NCBI GenBank assembly: GCA_030039755.1
Contig: JASHUY010000017.1
Location: forward strand, 1 to 64,000
Length of the DNA: 64,000 nt
Direction: 5' to 3'
Source: Acidimicrobiales bacterium
Lineage (GTDB): Bacteria; Actinomycetota; Acidimicrobiia; Acidimicrobiales; RAAP-2
Both the position numbers and the translations under genes were made by a program. Under the pieces are notes generated by a model. That model made no database searches, was not told the origin of the DNA, and saw only the letters and a program-made list of their open reading frames with translations. Below, piece by piece: positions 1 to 9,201 of the stretch (positions within the stretch are counted from its first letter, which is position 1; each line of letters opens with the position of its first letter).

Positions 1-1
1 C

Positions 2-409
2 CTCGACACGCTCGTCGGCGAGCGCGGCTACCGGCTGTCGGGCGGCGAGAAGCAGCGGGTCGCGCTCGCACGGCTCATCCTGAAGGCGCCGGACATCGTC
101 GTGCTCGACGAGGCGACCGCGCACCTCGACTCCGAGTCGGAGGCGGCGGTGCAGGAGGCGCTGCGCCGCGCGCTCGTCGGGCGCACCTCGCTCGTGATCG
201 CGCACCGCCTCTCCACGGTGCGCGACGCCGACCAGCTGCTCGTGGTGGACGACGGCAGGATCGTGGAGCGGGGGACGCACCGCGAGCTCCTGGCCGAAGG
301 CGGCCTCTACACGCTCCTCTACCACACCCAGTTCGCCGACCAGGAGGGCGGGGGCCGCGGCTCGCCGGAGGTGCCCGCAGGCGCTCCGGTGCGTGGTCCC
401 ATCAACTGA
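2..409 (+). CDS. ABC transporter ATP-binding protein, C-terminal part (truncated by window start)
   Basis: [13 protein letters not shown] signature, Walker [14 protein letters not shown]-loop VIAHRLSTV; frame open to the window edge. Confidence 0.93.
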   Translation, partial: LDTLVGERGYRLSGGEKQRVALARLILKAPDIVVLDEATAHLDSESEAAVQEALRRALVGRTSLVIAHRLSTVRDADQLLVVDDGRIVERGTHRELLAEGGLYTLLYHTQFADQEGGGRGSPEVPAGAPVRGPIN

Positions 410-434
410 GAACCATCAACTAAGAACTACCCCG

Positions 435-812
435 ATGGCCACCACGACCCCCACCAAACGCAGGCGGCTGCGCAAGCTGCGCGAACTGCCGGCCAGGTTC
501 ATCGGCCGCACGCCCTGGCTGCGTCGTCGGTACGCGCGCCGGATCCTGAGGACGATCGACAAGTTCCAGGACAAGGGCCGGCAGCTCCCGGACAACCTCA
601 GCAAGCTCGAGCGCCAGCTGCGCCGTGTCCCCAAGCCCAAGCGCCAGCAGATCGTCGAGCAGATGATGGAGATGGGGTCGGAGGACGACGTCTCGACGAA
701 CCGCGCGCTCCGGCGTGCGGCCGGCCGACAGGAGCGCCAGAAGGGCCAGCGGGGCGGCGGCCTCCGCCCCGGCACGCTCCCCGGGCAACCACGCCAGCGC
801 CCGCGGAACTAG
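435..812 (+). CDS. Hypothetical basic protein
   Basis: ORF MATTTPTKRRRLRKLRELPARFIG...; Arg/Lys rich; no recognised domain. Confidence 0.5.
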   Translation: MATTTPTKRRRLRKLRELPARFIGRTPWLRRRYARRILRTIDKFQDKGRQLPDNLSKLERQLRRVPKPKRQQIVEQMMEMGSEDDVSTNRALRRAAGRQERQKGQRGGGLRPGTLPGQPRQRPRN

Positions 813-878
813 TCCGGTGAGCGCAAGGGCTCTCCGACCTCCGCACACGTTGCACGACGCGGCAAAACCTCCGGCGCC

Positions 879-1415
879 GTGAGCGAGCCTCTCCCGTTCG
901 ACCCCATCGGCGAGGCGCGCCGCCAGTGGGGGCTCCACGGCTGGGACGACGTGGCGCCGGCGATGGCGGTCGTGACGTCGATCATGCGCGTCCAGCAGCT
1001 GCTGCTCGCGCGCGCGGACACCGCCCTGCGGCCGTTCGACCTCACCTTCGCCCGGTACGAGGTGTTGATGCTCCTGTCCTTCTCCTCGCGCGGCGCGCTC
1101 CCGCTCGGCAAGATCGGTGAGCGCCTCCAGGTGAACCCCGCGAGCGTGACCAACGCGATCGACCGGCTCGAGGAGCAAGGGCTCGTCGAACGCGTGCCGA
1201 ACCCGTCCGACGGGCGCGGCACGCTTGCGCGGCTCACCGACGAGGGACGCTCGAGGGCGGGTGCGGCGACCGCGGCCGTGAACGCCGACGTGTTCGGCGA
1301 CCTCGGCGTCGACGCCGACGGCATCGGGAAGCTCTTCGAGCTGCTCCGCGACGTCCGGCTCGCCGCGGGTGACTTCGCCGAGGTCAGGGCCGGCGGCGGA
1401 GCGAGCGGTCGGTGA
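879..1415 (+). CDS. MarR-family transcriptional regulator
   Basis: GTG start; winged-helix pattern RYEVLMLLSFSSRGALPLGKIGERLQVNPASVTNAIDRLEEQGLVER..DGRGTLARLTDEG. Confidence 0.9.
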   Translation: MSEPLPFDPIGEARRQWGLHGWDDVAPAMAVVTSIMRVQQLLLARADTALRPFDLTFARYEVLMLLSFSSRGALPLGKIGERLQVNPASVTNAIDRLEEQGLVERVPNPSDGRGTLARLTDEGRSRAGAATAAVNADVFGDLGVDADGIGKLFELLRDVRLAAGDFAEVRAGGGASGR

Positions 1416-2409
1416 TCGACGGGGGCTCCCAGCCGTTGTCCGGCGGGTTCAAGGTGGTGCCCGGCGGGACGATCTCGTCGATCGCGTCGAGGACGTCGTC
1501 GGAGAGGCTGACGTCGACGGCACCGAGCTGCGAGTCGAGTTGCTCCATGGTGCGAGGGCCGATGATCGCGGCCGTGACGGCGGGGTGGCGGATGACGAAG
1601 GCGATCGAGAGGTGGATGAGGCTCAGCCCCGCGCGCTCGGCCAGCTGCGCGAGTGCTTCCGCCGCGTCGAGCTTGCGCTGGTTCCCCGGCAAGCTCATGT
1701 CGTAGCGGAGGGGGACGCGGTCGGCGCGGCGGCTCACCGGGAGATCCCGCCCCTTGCGGAAGTTGCCGGTGAGCCAACCTCCTGCGAGCGGGCTCCACGG
1801 GATCACGCCCATGCCGTAGCGCTCGCACGTGGGGAGCACCTCGCGCTCGACGGCGCGCACGAGGAGGGAGTACGGCGGCTGCTCGCAGACGAACCGCTCC
1901 CTGCCGCGCCGCTCCGCCACCCACTGGGCCTCCACGATGTACGACGCCGGGAACGTCGAGCTGCCGAAGTAACGGATCTTCCCCTGATGCACGAGATCGC
2001 TGAGGGCACCGAGGGTCTCGTCGATCTCGCAGCTCGGGTCGGGGCGGTGGACCTGGTAGAGGTCGATCCAGTCGGTCCCGAGGCGCCGGAGGCTCGCCTC
2101 GCACTCGGAGACGACCCATCGTCTCGAGTTGCCCCGGGAGTTCGGCCCCGGCCCCATCGGCATGTGCACCTTGGTCGCGAGCACCACCTCGTCGCGCCTG
2201 CCGGCCAGGGCCTTCCCCACGATCTCCTCGGACTCCCCCGCGGAGTACGCGTCCGCGGTGTCCACGAAGTTGACCCCCGCGTCGAGGGCGCGCTGGATGA
2301 TGCGGACGGACTCGTCGTGGTCGGGATTGCCCCACGCCCCGAACATCATCGCGCCGAGGCACAGCGGGCTCACGCGGACGCCGGTCCGTCCGAGGGTGCG
2401 CAGTTCCAT
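1384..2409 (-). CDS. Aldo/keto reductase
   Basis: MELRTLGRTGVRVSPLCLGAMMFG..FVDTADAYSAGESEEIVGKAL..DLYQVHRPD; 32-nt tail-to-tail overlap with the MarR gene. Confidence 0.93.
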   Translation of the reverse strand: MELRTLGRTGVRVSPLCLGAMMFGAWGNPDHDESVRIIQRALDAGVNFVDTADAYSAGESEEIVGKALAGRRDEVVLATKVHMPMGPGPNSRGNSRRWVVSECEASLRRLGTDWIDLYQVHRPDPSCEIDETLGALSDLVHQGKIRYFGSSTFPASYIVEAQWVAERRGRERFVCEQPPYSLLVRAVEREVLPTCERYGMGVIPWSPLAGGWLTGNFRKGRDLPVSRRADRVPLRYDMSLPGNQRKLDAAEALAQLAERAGLSLIHLSIAFVIRHPAVTAAIIGPRTMEQLDSQLGAVDVSLSDDVLDAIDEIVPPGTTLNPPDNGWEPPSITDRSLRRRP

Positions 2410-2575
2410 GCCGGCAACCTACAGGTATGGCTCGACGCACGGGGCGGGGAAGGCTCTTCGGCGGGAAGGCTCGGGGTCCGACGTCGCCCGAACGAGCCGG
2501 CACTCCCCGCGCAGCCGTCGTTCGCCTGCCGATGCCGTTCCCCGCGGCCGCGCGGCCGCGCGGCATGATGCGTGG

Positions 2576-3772
2576 ATGGAGCAGCCTGACGAACCGACCT
2601 CGCGCGGCGCGCTGTCCGGCTGCCTCGTGGCGGACTTCAGCCGCGTTCTCGCCGGGCCGCTCTCGACGATGCTGCTCGGCGACCTCGGCGCGACGGTGGT
2701 GAAGGTCGAGCATTCCCGCGGCGACGACACGCGGCAGTGGGGACCGCCGTTCAAGGACGGCGAGAGCACCTACTTCCTGAGCGTCAATCGCAACAAGCGG
2801 AGCGTCGTGCTCGACCTGTCGACCGACGAGGGCGCCGCGGACGCACGGCGTCTCGCGGCGCGTGCGACAGTGCTCGTGGAGAACTTCCGTCCGGGCCGTC
2901 TCGCCGCGTTCGGCCTTGCGTACGGCCAGATCACGAGCGCGAACCCCGGTCTCGTCTACTGCTCGATCTCGGGGTTCGGAGGGCCGGGCACCCCTGGTGC
3001 GGACCTCGCGGGCTACGACTTCGTCGTCCAGGCGATGAGCGGGCTCATGGACATCACCGGCCCACCCGGCGGACCTCCCGCCAAGGTCGGAGTCGCGGTG
3101 GTCGACGTGCTCACGGGGCTCTACGCGACGATCGGGATCCTGGCGGCGCTGGGGGCGCGCCGGGTCAGCGGCCTCGGGCAGCTCGTGGAGGTGAACCTCA
3201 TGTCCAGCGCGCTCGCCTCGCTCGTGAACCAGGCGTCCGCCTACCTGAACACCGGCACCGTCCCGCACGCGATGGGAAACCGCCATCCGAGCATCACCCC
3301 GTACGAGACCCTCGCCACGATGGACGGGGTGCTCGCCGTGGCCGTGGGGAACGACGGGCAGTTCCGGGCGCTCTGCCGCGCGCTCGGCGCCGAGGCCCTC
3401 GCTGGCGACGAGCGGTTCGCGACCAATGCCGCCCGTGTCGCGCACAGGGACGCGCTCGCAGCCCTGCTCGAAGAGAGGCTGGCGATCCGTCCCGCAGCGG
3501 AATGGATGGGCCTGCTGGGGGCGGCGGGCGTGCCGTGCGGACCCGTGAACGACCTCGCCGCCGCCTTCGCCGACGCGAGCCGTCTCGGCCTCGACGTCGT
3601 CGTCGAGCAGCCGGGGGCGGAGGGGGACGTCCTCACCGTCGCGAACCCGCTGGGGCTCTCGACCACGCCGGTGGCGTACCGGCGCCCTCCCCCACCGCTC
3701 GGCCACGACACCGACGAGGTGCTCGCCTGGCTCCGCACACCGCGCCCAGCCGCGCCGCTCGGACCGGGGTAA
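2576..3772 (+). CDS. CaiB/BaiF family CoA-transferase (family III)
   Basis: LVADFSRVLAGPLSTMLLGDLGATVVKVEHSRGDDTRQWGPPF..NRNKRSVVLDL; start placed at MEQPDEP. Confidence 0.93.
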   Translation: MEQPDEPTSRGALSGCLVADFSRVLAGPLSTMLLGDLGATVVKVEHSRGDDTRQWGPPFKDGESTYFLSVNRNKRSVVLDLSTDEGAADARRLAARATVLVENFRPGRLAAFGLAYGQITSANPGLVYCSISGFGGPGTPGADLAGYDFVVQAMSGLMDITGPPGGPPAKVGVAVVDVLTGLYATIGILAALGARRVSGLGQLVEVNLMSSALASLVNQASAYLNTGTVPHAMGNRHPSITPYETLATMDGVLAVAVGNDGQFRALCRALGAEALAGDERFATNAARVAHRDALAALLEERLAIRPAAEWMGLLGAAGVPCGPVNDLAAAFADASRLGLDVVVEQPGAEGDVLTVANPLGLSTTPVAYRRPPPPLGHDTDEVLAWLRTPRPAAPLGPG

Positions 3773-3779
3773 CAGCGCG

Positions 3780-4181
3780 ATGACGCGGGGCCGCCTGCGT
3801 GCGGCCATCGCTGCGGTCGACGTCGTCGCCGTGGTGCTCTTCGTGGTGATCGGCCGCGCTGCGCACCACCACGGCGAGACCGTCCAGGGTTTCGCGTCGA
3901 CCGCATGGCCCTTCGCACTGGGTCTCGCCGCGGGTTGGGCCGTGGTCGTCGCAGCCGGCAGGTTGCGCGCCGTCCGCCAGGTCTCGCCGGCGTCCATCCC
4001 GGCGGGCGTCGCCGTCTGCCTCTGCGCGGTGGCGATCGGGATGGGGTTGCGCGTGGTCGCCGGTCAGGGCACCGCACCCGCGTTCGTCGCGGTCGCGGTG
4101 GGGTTCCTCGGCGCGGTGATGCTCACCGGTCGCGTCGTGCTCGTCGCGACCGCCCGGCGGCTCGCGCGTCGCGGGCGCTGA
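3780..4181 (+). CDS. DUF3054-like membrane protein
   Basis: AAIAAVDVVAVVLFVVIGRAAHHHG..ASTAWPFALGLAAGW; four predicted TM segments. Confidence 0.75.
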   Translation: MTRGRLRAAIAAVDVVAVVLFVVIGRAAHHHGETVQGFASTAWPFALGLAAGWAVVVAAGRLRAVRQVSPASIPAGVAVCLCAVAIGMGLRVVAGQGTAPAFVAVAVGFLGAVMLTGRVVLVATARRLARRGR

Positions 4182-4202
4182 CCCGCCCGGGAAGGCTTGC
4201 GA

Positions 4203-5357
4203 TCAAGCCGGGAAGGGCGCCGACGGCCGGTCCCCGTTCGCGACGCTCGTGGCGGCGCCGCGCCCGGGCGGCGCGGCCGTCCCGTCGCCGGACGCCATGC
4301 CCGGCTGGGAGCTCGCGCGTGCGCGAAGCACGATCGGGACGAGGTAGGCGCTGCCGGCGAAGACCGACCCCACGAACATGATGGCGACCCCCATGAACCT
4401 CACGGCCGAGTGTGGCTCGGTCAGCAGCCCCGCGGCGCCGGCGATGGCGATGGACACCGCTCCCGACCACGCCGAGATCCTGGCGATCCGTCCAAGCCTG
4501 CGGGCCTTCACCAAGAACGCGACGGCGCCGAGCGCGAGGAAGAGGCCCAGCGTCGCGTGGACCCCGTAGACCACCGTGCCACGATGCGGGACCCACCCGC
4601 TCGACCGGCCGAAGGGAACGAGCACCAAGGCGAGGATCCCCACGAGGAACTCGACGCCCGCCCCGGCCGCGAGCACCGCGGCCCACATGCCGGTCGACGG
4701 CTCGACGTCGGTGGGAAGCATCGAGGCCTGGGGAGCGGGCGCGCGCCCACGGCGATCGCGCGAGCGCCATCGTCGTGCGCGGTACGCGTCGGGGTTCTCG
4801 TGCACGAGGTGCCACCAACCGAGGAGGGCGAGACACGCGAAGATCGGCCACTCGACCGAGTACACCCAGCTCAACTCGTTGCCACCGAGTGCTCTCGTCG
4901 CCTGCCACCACCCGGCGAGCGCGCACCCCGGCGCGGCGACGAGGACTTCCACGTGGAGCAGCAGCGCCCGGGGTGAGAGCCACCGCTGCCGCATCGCAGC
5001 CAGCCGCGCCGAGTGGTCGGCGGTGGTGGCGGGGATCGGGGGCTTCTGCTGGGGGGGAACGAGCTCCTCGAAGCGGCGGGTCATCTTGCGTTCCGCCACG
5101 AACGCGCAGAACGGGACGGTGCCCGCAAGCAGCACGAGGAGCATTTTCAGCTTGGGGACCCCGAGCCTCCGCGTGAGCTGGAACGCAGTGACGAGGTACA
5201 CGATGTAGAGGAAGCCGTGGAGGGTTCCGACGACGTTCACCACGCCAGGCCGGCCGGCCGCGAGCTGGAGCGGGACACCCACGAAGACGAGCACGATGAG
5301 CAGGGTGGCGGTCGTGAAGGCCATGACCCGGTAGCGGACCAGCATTCCCCTGGACAC
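4203..5357 (-). CDS. Multi-domain integral membrane protein with N-terminal DUF3817-like domain
   Basis: RYRVMAFTTATLLIVLVFVGVPLQ..VGTLHGFLYIVYLVTAFQLTRRL (DUF3817-like), then two further hydrophobic modules. Confidence 0.7.
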   Translation of the reverse strand: MSRGMLVRYRVMAFTTATLLIVLVFVGVPLQLAAGRPGVVNVVGTLHGFLYIVYLVTAFQLTRRLGVPKLKMLLVLLAGTVPFCAFVAERKMTRRFEELVPPQQKPPIPATTADHSARLAAMRQRWLSPRALLLHVEVLVAAPGCALAGWWQATRALGGNELSWVYSVEWPIFACLALLGWWHLVHENPDAYRARRWRSRDRRGRAPAPQASMLPTDVEPSTGMWAAVLAAGAGVEFLVGILALVLVPFGRSSGWVPHRGTVVYGVHATLGLFLALGAVAFLVKARRLGRIARISAWSGAVSIAIAGAAGLLTEPHSAVRFMGVAIMFVGSVFAGSAYLVPIVLRARASSQPGMASGDGTAAPPGRGAATSVANGDRPSAPFPA

Positions 5358-5452
5358 CGGAGCCAGAGTACGCGGCAGGCTCAGCCCGCCGTCCGTCGCC
5401 GCCGGGTGCGACGAGCCGCCGTCGCCAGGTGCCGCAGGGGCTCGCTGTCTGT

Positions 5453-5977
5453 TCAGAAGACCGCTGAGCCGTACATCTCGCCCAGGGGGTCGCTGATGAG
5501 CTCCAATCGCGCCCCGTCGGGGTCGAGGAAGTAGAGCGACGAGCCGTCGACGTGCTGGTAGGGGATGCCGGCGGCATCCAGCTTGGTGCGCAGATGTGCC
5601 CAGCGCTCCGGCTCGACGGAGATCGCAAGGTGATGGAGGCCGCCGAGGACCTCGGCGTACCCACCGAGGTCGAGCCCCGGAAGGTCGAAGAAGGCCAGCG
5701 CGTTGCCGTTGCCGATGTCGAAGAAGAAGTGGGTCGAGCCGCCGTAGTCGCGGTTCTCGAACATCTCGGTGAGCGGAAACTCGAGAACTCCCTGGTAGAA
5801 GTCGATCGTCCGTTCGACGTCGCTGCTGATGAGGGCGACGTGGTGGACGCCCCTCGCCGAGGTCGCCGGTCGGTCCCCTCGACGACGGAGGTGTCGCGCG
5901 GCAAGCTCGGCGCGGCGTGCGGTCGCCTTCTCCCGTTCCTCGCCGTGGAGCCCCGCTGACGGTCCGCCGTCGGTCAC
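5453..5977 (-). CDS. VOC family (glyoxalase/dioxygenase-like) protein
   Basis: GVHHVALISSDVERTIDFYQGVLEFPL..YFLDPDGARLELI. Confidence 0.9.
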   Translation of the reverse strand: MTDGGPSAGLHGEEREKATARRAELAARHLRRRGDRPATSARGVHHVALISSDVERTIDFYQGVLEFPLTEMFENRDYGGSTHFFFDIGNGNALAFFDLPGLDLGGYAEVLGGLHHLAISVEPERWAHLRTKLDAAGIPYQHVDGSSLYFLDPDGARLELISDPLGEMYGSAVF

Positions 5978-6017
5978 CGCGCGAAGCGTACCGAGTCCAT
6001 GCGGATGCCGACCAGGG

Positions 6018-6821
6018 TCAACCTTCTTCGATTGTCCGGATGCGGTCGGCGAGAAACCCCTCCGGGTCGTTCGCCCGCTCGACGAACAGATCGTGCAGCT
6101 CGGGATGGGTGAGGACGAGGAACCGGTTGTGCCTGATGGCGTCGACCACCATCTCTCCGACCGCCATGGGGTCCGCGGGGCTCATGCCCCTGACCGGCGG
6201 ATGCATGCGGACTGGCGCGCCCGAGAAGGTGACGTGCTGGCGGATGTTGGTCGTGACCGGGCCCGGGCACAGGCAGGTGACCCCGATGTGCCGCGGACGG
6301 AGGTACAACGCGAGCGCCTCGCTGAGCGCGATGACGGCGGCCTTGCTCACCGAGTAGGGCATCCGCTCGTACTCGTACTGGAAGAGCCCCGTCGCCGACG
6401 CGGTGTTGACCACGTGACCGCTCGCCTGCTCGAGCAGGATCGGGAGGAAGGTGGCGTTGCTCCGCACGATGGAAAGGAGGTTCGTGCTCATGATGCGCTC
6501 CCACTCGTGGAGCGGGATCTCCTCGGGCAGGCCGGCGGCGACGACCCCGACGTTGTTCATGACGATGTCGATCCGCCCGAGCCGACGCATGATCATGTCT
6601 CGCGCGGTCTCGAACGCGGTCAGCTCGTTGACGTCGAGGGCCATCCCGAAGCAGTCGGTGCCGCGCCAGGACGCCTCGTCGGCCACAGCCATGGCTCGGT
6701 CCCGGTCGACGTCTGCGACCGCGACATGGGCACCCGCCGAGGCGAGCGCGACCGCGGTTCCTCGCCCGATCCCGCTCCCACCGCCGGTGATCAGCGCGAC
6801 CTTGCCCAACAGATCCTCCAT
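6018..6821 (-). CDS. SDR family oxidoreductase
   Basis: GKVALITGGGSGIGRGTAVALASAGA; NNVGV; YSVSKAAVIALSEAL; start at MEDLLGK. Confidence 0.93.
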   Translation of the reverse strand: MEDLLGKVALITGGGSGIGRGTAVALASAGAHVAVADVDRDRAMAVADEASWRGTDCFGMALDVNELTAFETARDMIMRRLGRIDIVMNNVGVVAAGLPEEIPLHEWERIMSTNLLSIVRSNATFLPILLEQASGHVVNTASATGLFQYEYERMPYSVSKAAVIALSEALALYLRPRHIGVTCLCPGPVTTNIRQHVTFSGAPVRMHPPVRGMSPADPMAVGEMVVDAIRHNRFLVLTHPELHDLFVERANDPEGFLADRIRTIEEG

Positions 6822-6916
6822 CAGCCGGCTCCGGCCGGGTGTTGCGACGTCATGGACGGCATCTTCGCAGGTCTCGGACACGACCGTGGCCGCGAGACAC
6901 CGGAGTGGCCGCGACC

Positions 6917-7663
6917 TCAAGCGGGCGTCCCCCGCTTTCGGGCGAGCACCTCGAGGTTCCAGGTCAGCACCTCGCGCAAGGCAGGGACCCGCACAAGGCC
7001 GCGAGCGGCCTCGGGCAGGTAGCGCGGGCGCGCGTCGACCACGTCCAGCCCCGGATGTCGGGCGAGACGCCTGAGCGTCCCGCCGACGTGGAGCGCGAAG
7101 AGCGACTCTCCGAAGACGTTCTTCGGGTCGCGCCCCGTGCGTGCCGCATAGCGGCGTCTCGCGCGTCCACCGCCGAGGTAGTGCCACGGCGACGTCTCGT
7201 GCCCGCCCCACGGTCCGTACCAATTGGTGAACGAGAGCCACAGGTGGCCTCCCGGGCGCAGGACCCGGGCCATCTCGTCGACGACCGCGAACGGCTCGGG
7301 GACGTGCTCGAGGACGTTGGAGGACACCACGAGGTCGACGGCCTCCGAGGGCACGGGAAGTGCGCGCGCGTCGGCCACGACGGACCCCTCCGCGGGTGGC
7401 CCGCGCCACGACAGCTCCCCGGTGTCCCCGTCGACGAGCAGGCAGCGGGCACCCGCCCTCCGCAGGGCGCGCGTCAGATACCCGGCGCCGCCTCCCACGT
7501 CAAGGGTGAGCGCGCCGGCAAGACGCACGTTCTTGCCCAGCATGGCGACCGCGTCGGCCGAGAGCAGGTCGTAGAACGCATCGGGGTCCCGTTGCTCGAG
7601 CCTGAAGCCGCGGATCAGTCGCCACGAACGCGCGATGGACCGGGTACAGTCCGCGACGGCCAC
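6917..7663 (-). CDS. Class I SAM-dependent methyltransferase
   Basis: LTLDVGGGAGYLTRALRRAG; SSNVLEHVPEPFAVVDEMARVLRPGGHLWLSFTNW. Confidence 0.88.
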   Translation of the reverse strand: MAVADCTRSIARSWRLIRGFRLEQRDPDAFYDLLSADAVAMLGKNVRLAGALTLDVGGGAGYLTRALRRAGARCLLVDGDTGELSWRGPPAEGSVVADARALPVPSEAVDLVVSSNVLEHVPEPFAVVDEMARVLRPGGHLWLSFTNWYGPWGGHETSPWHYLGGGRARRRYAARTGRDPKNVFGESLFALHVGGTLRRLARHPGLDVVDARPRYLPEAARGLVRVPALREVLTWNLEVLARKRGTPA

Positions 7664-7792
7664 GCCGCCATTCTGACGGAACGGGCTGTCGGCGCCCGGA
7701 CGGGACTTGAGCGGGCCTCCGATGGCCAGAGATCACGGGGGCGGAGTGCCGACCGGGGGGCGGAGAGCCGACCGAAGGGAAGGAGCGCCACC

Positions 7793-8359
7793 GTGGCCAC
7801 GCTCGAGGAACGCCCGAACACCGCACTTCTCGTCGTCGACGTCCAGAACGGAGTCGTCGCGGACGCTCACGATCGCGACGGGGTCGTTGCGAACATCGGC
7901 ACTCTCGTCGGCCGGGCCCGCGCCGGCGGCGTGCCGGTCGTGTGGGTGCAGCACTCGGACCAGGGCCTGCAACGAGGCTCGGAGGCATGGGAGATCGTCC
8001 CCGAGCTTGCTCCCGGAGAAGACGAACCTCTCGTCCACAAGCTCTACGGGGACTCGTTCGAGGGCACCGAGCTCGAGGAGATCCTCGCCGCCAGGGGCGT
8101 CGGGCGGCTCGTCGTCACCGGCGCCCAGACCGACATGTGCATCCGCTGCACCCTGCACGGCGCGTTCGTCCGAGGTTACGACGTGACACTCGTCGGCGAC
8201 GCGCACACCACCGAGGACCTCACGGAGCACGGTGCGCCACCCCCTCAACTGGTGATCGCGCACACGAACCTCTACTGGGACGAGCAAGCAGCTCCCGGGC
8301 GGCGAGGCCGCACCGTCGAAACGGCGGCGGTCGACTTCCTGACGACGGCACCCGGGTAG
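7793..8359 (+). CDS. Isochorismatase-family cysteine hydrolase
   Basis: GTG start after AAGGAG; TALLVVDVQNGVV; LVVTGAQTDMCIRCTLHGAFVRGYDVTLVGDAHTT. Confidence 0.92.
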   Translation: MATLEERPNTALLVVDVQNGVVADAHDRDGVVANIGTLVGRARAGGVPVVWVQHSDQGLQRGSEAWEIVPELAPGEDEPLVHKLYGDSFEGTELEEILAARGVGRLVVTGAQTDMCIRCTLHGAFVRGYDVTLVGDAHTTEDLTEHGAPPPQLVIAHTNLYWDEQAAPGRRGRTVETAAVDFLTTAPG

Positions 8360-8381
8360 GGCCGCCGCGCGGGGCACGCGG

Positions 8382-9167
8382 TCAGGTCTTCTGCCAGACC
8401 GAGATGTGTGCGTCGCTGTCAGAGGTGAACGGTTCCCGGCTCCAGTCGGCCCACCGCTCGCGCAACCGCATCCCTGCGATCCGCGCCATCAGGTCGAGCT
8501 CCGCCGGCCACGCGTACCGGAAGGGGATCGAGACCACCTCCATGCTGCCGTTCGAGAGGAGGTAGTGGTGGGACGTCAGCCTCTGGGTGGCCACGTCGAA
8601 CTCGTCGAAACCGAGATGGGTCGGGGTGACCGAGAAGGCTCGCACCGTCTCTCCGGGTGACAGCCGCTGGAGCTGGGGCACGCCGGCCTCGATGACGAAG
8701 CACCCTTCCGGCTCGAGGTGCTCTGCGACGTTGCAGAAGCAGGCGACCTGCGCGTCCTGCGTCGTCAGGTTGTCGATCGTGTTGTACACGAGGTACGCGA
8801 GCGAGAAACGCCTGCCGACCTTCGCGGTGGCGAAGTCGCCGATGGTGACGTCGACGTCACTGCCACCCGGCTTCTCGCGCAGGCGTGACACCATCTGCGG
8901 CGAGAGGTCGATCCCGTGCACGCGGATCCCCTTGCGGCTGAGCGGCAGGGCGATGCGGCCGGTGCCGATCCCGAGCTCGAGCGCGCTCGCACCCCAGGCG
9001 AGGCCTGCGAGGAACTCCACCGCCGGCTCCACCTGCTCCCGGGCGAACATCTCGGCTGAGGTCTCCTCGTAGCGAGCGGCGACCGGCTCGTCGAAGAAGT
9101 TCCTCGGCTGGCTCTGCTGTCCGGGCCGGTCGCCCTCCGCGTCCACGTGAGGATCCTCCCAGAACAT
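8382..9167 (-). CDS. Class I SAM-dependent methyltransferase
   Basis: ALELGIGTGRIALPLSRKGIRVHGIDLSPQMV; YNTIDNLTTQDAQVACF. Confidence 0.9.
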   Translation of the reverse strand: MFWEDPHVDAEGDRPGQQSQPRNFFDEPVAARYEETSAEMFAREQVEPAVEFLAGLAWGASALELGIGTGRIALPLSRKGIRVHGIDLSPQMVSRLREKPGGSDVDVTIGDFATAKVGRRFSLAYLVYNTIDNLTTQDAQVACFCNVAEHLEPEGCFVIEAGVPQLQRLSPGETVRAFSVTPTHLGFDEFDVATQRLTSHHYLLSNGSMEVVSIPFRYAWPAELDLMARIAGMRLRERWADWSREPFTSDSDAHISVWQKT

Positions 9168-9201
9168 CGGCGAAGGCTGCGTCGCCGAGGCCGTCCGGCG
9201 C

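Noticed and set aside
809-3997. 1062-aa minus-strand ORF
   Set aside because: Antisense shadow ORF across MarR, aldo/keto reductase and CoA-transferase genes; Arg/Pro/Gly/His-rich composition typical of high-GC antisense frames.
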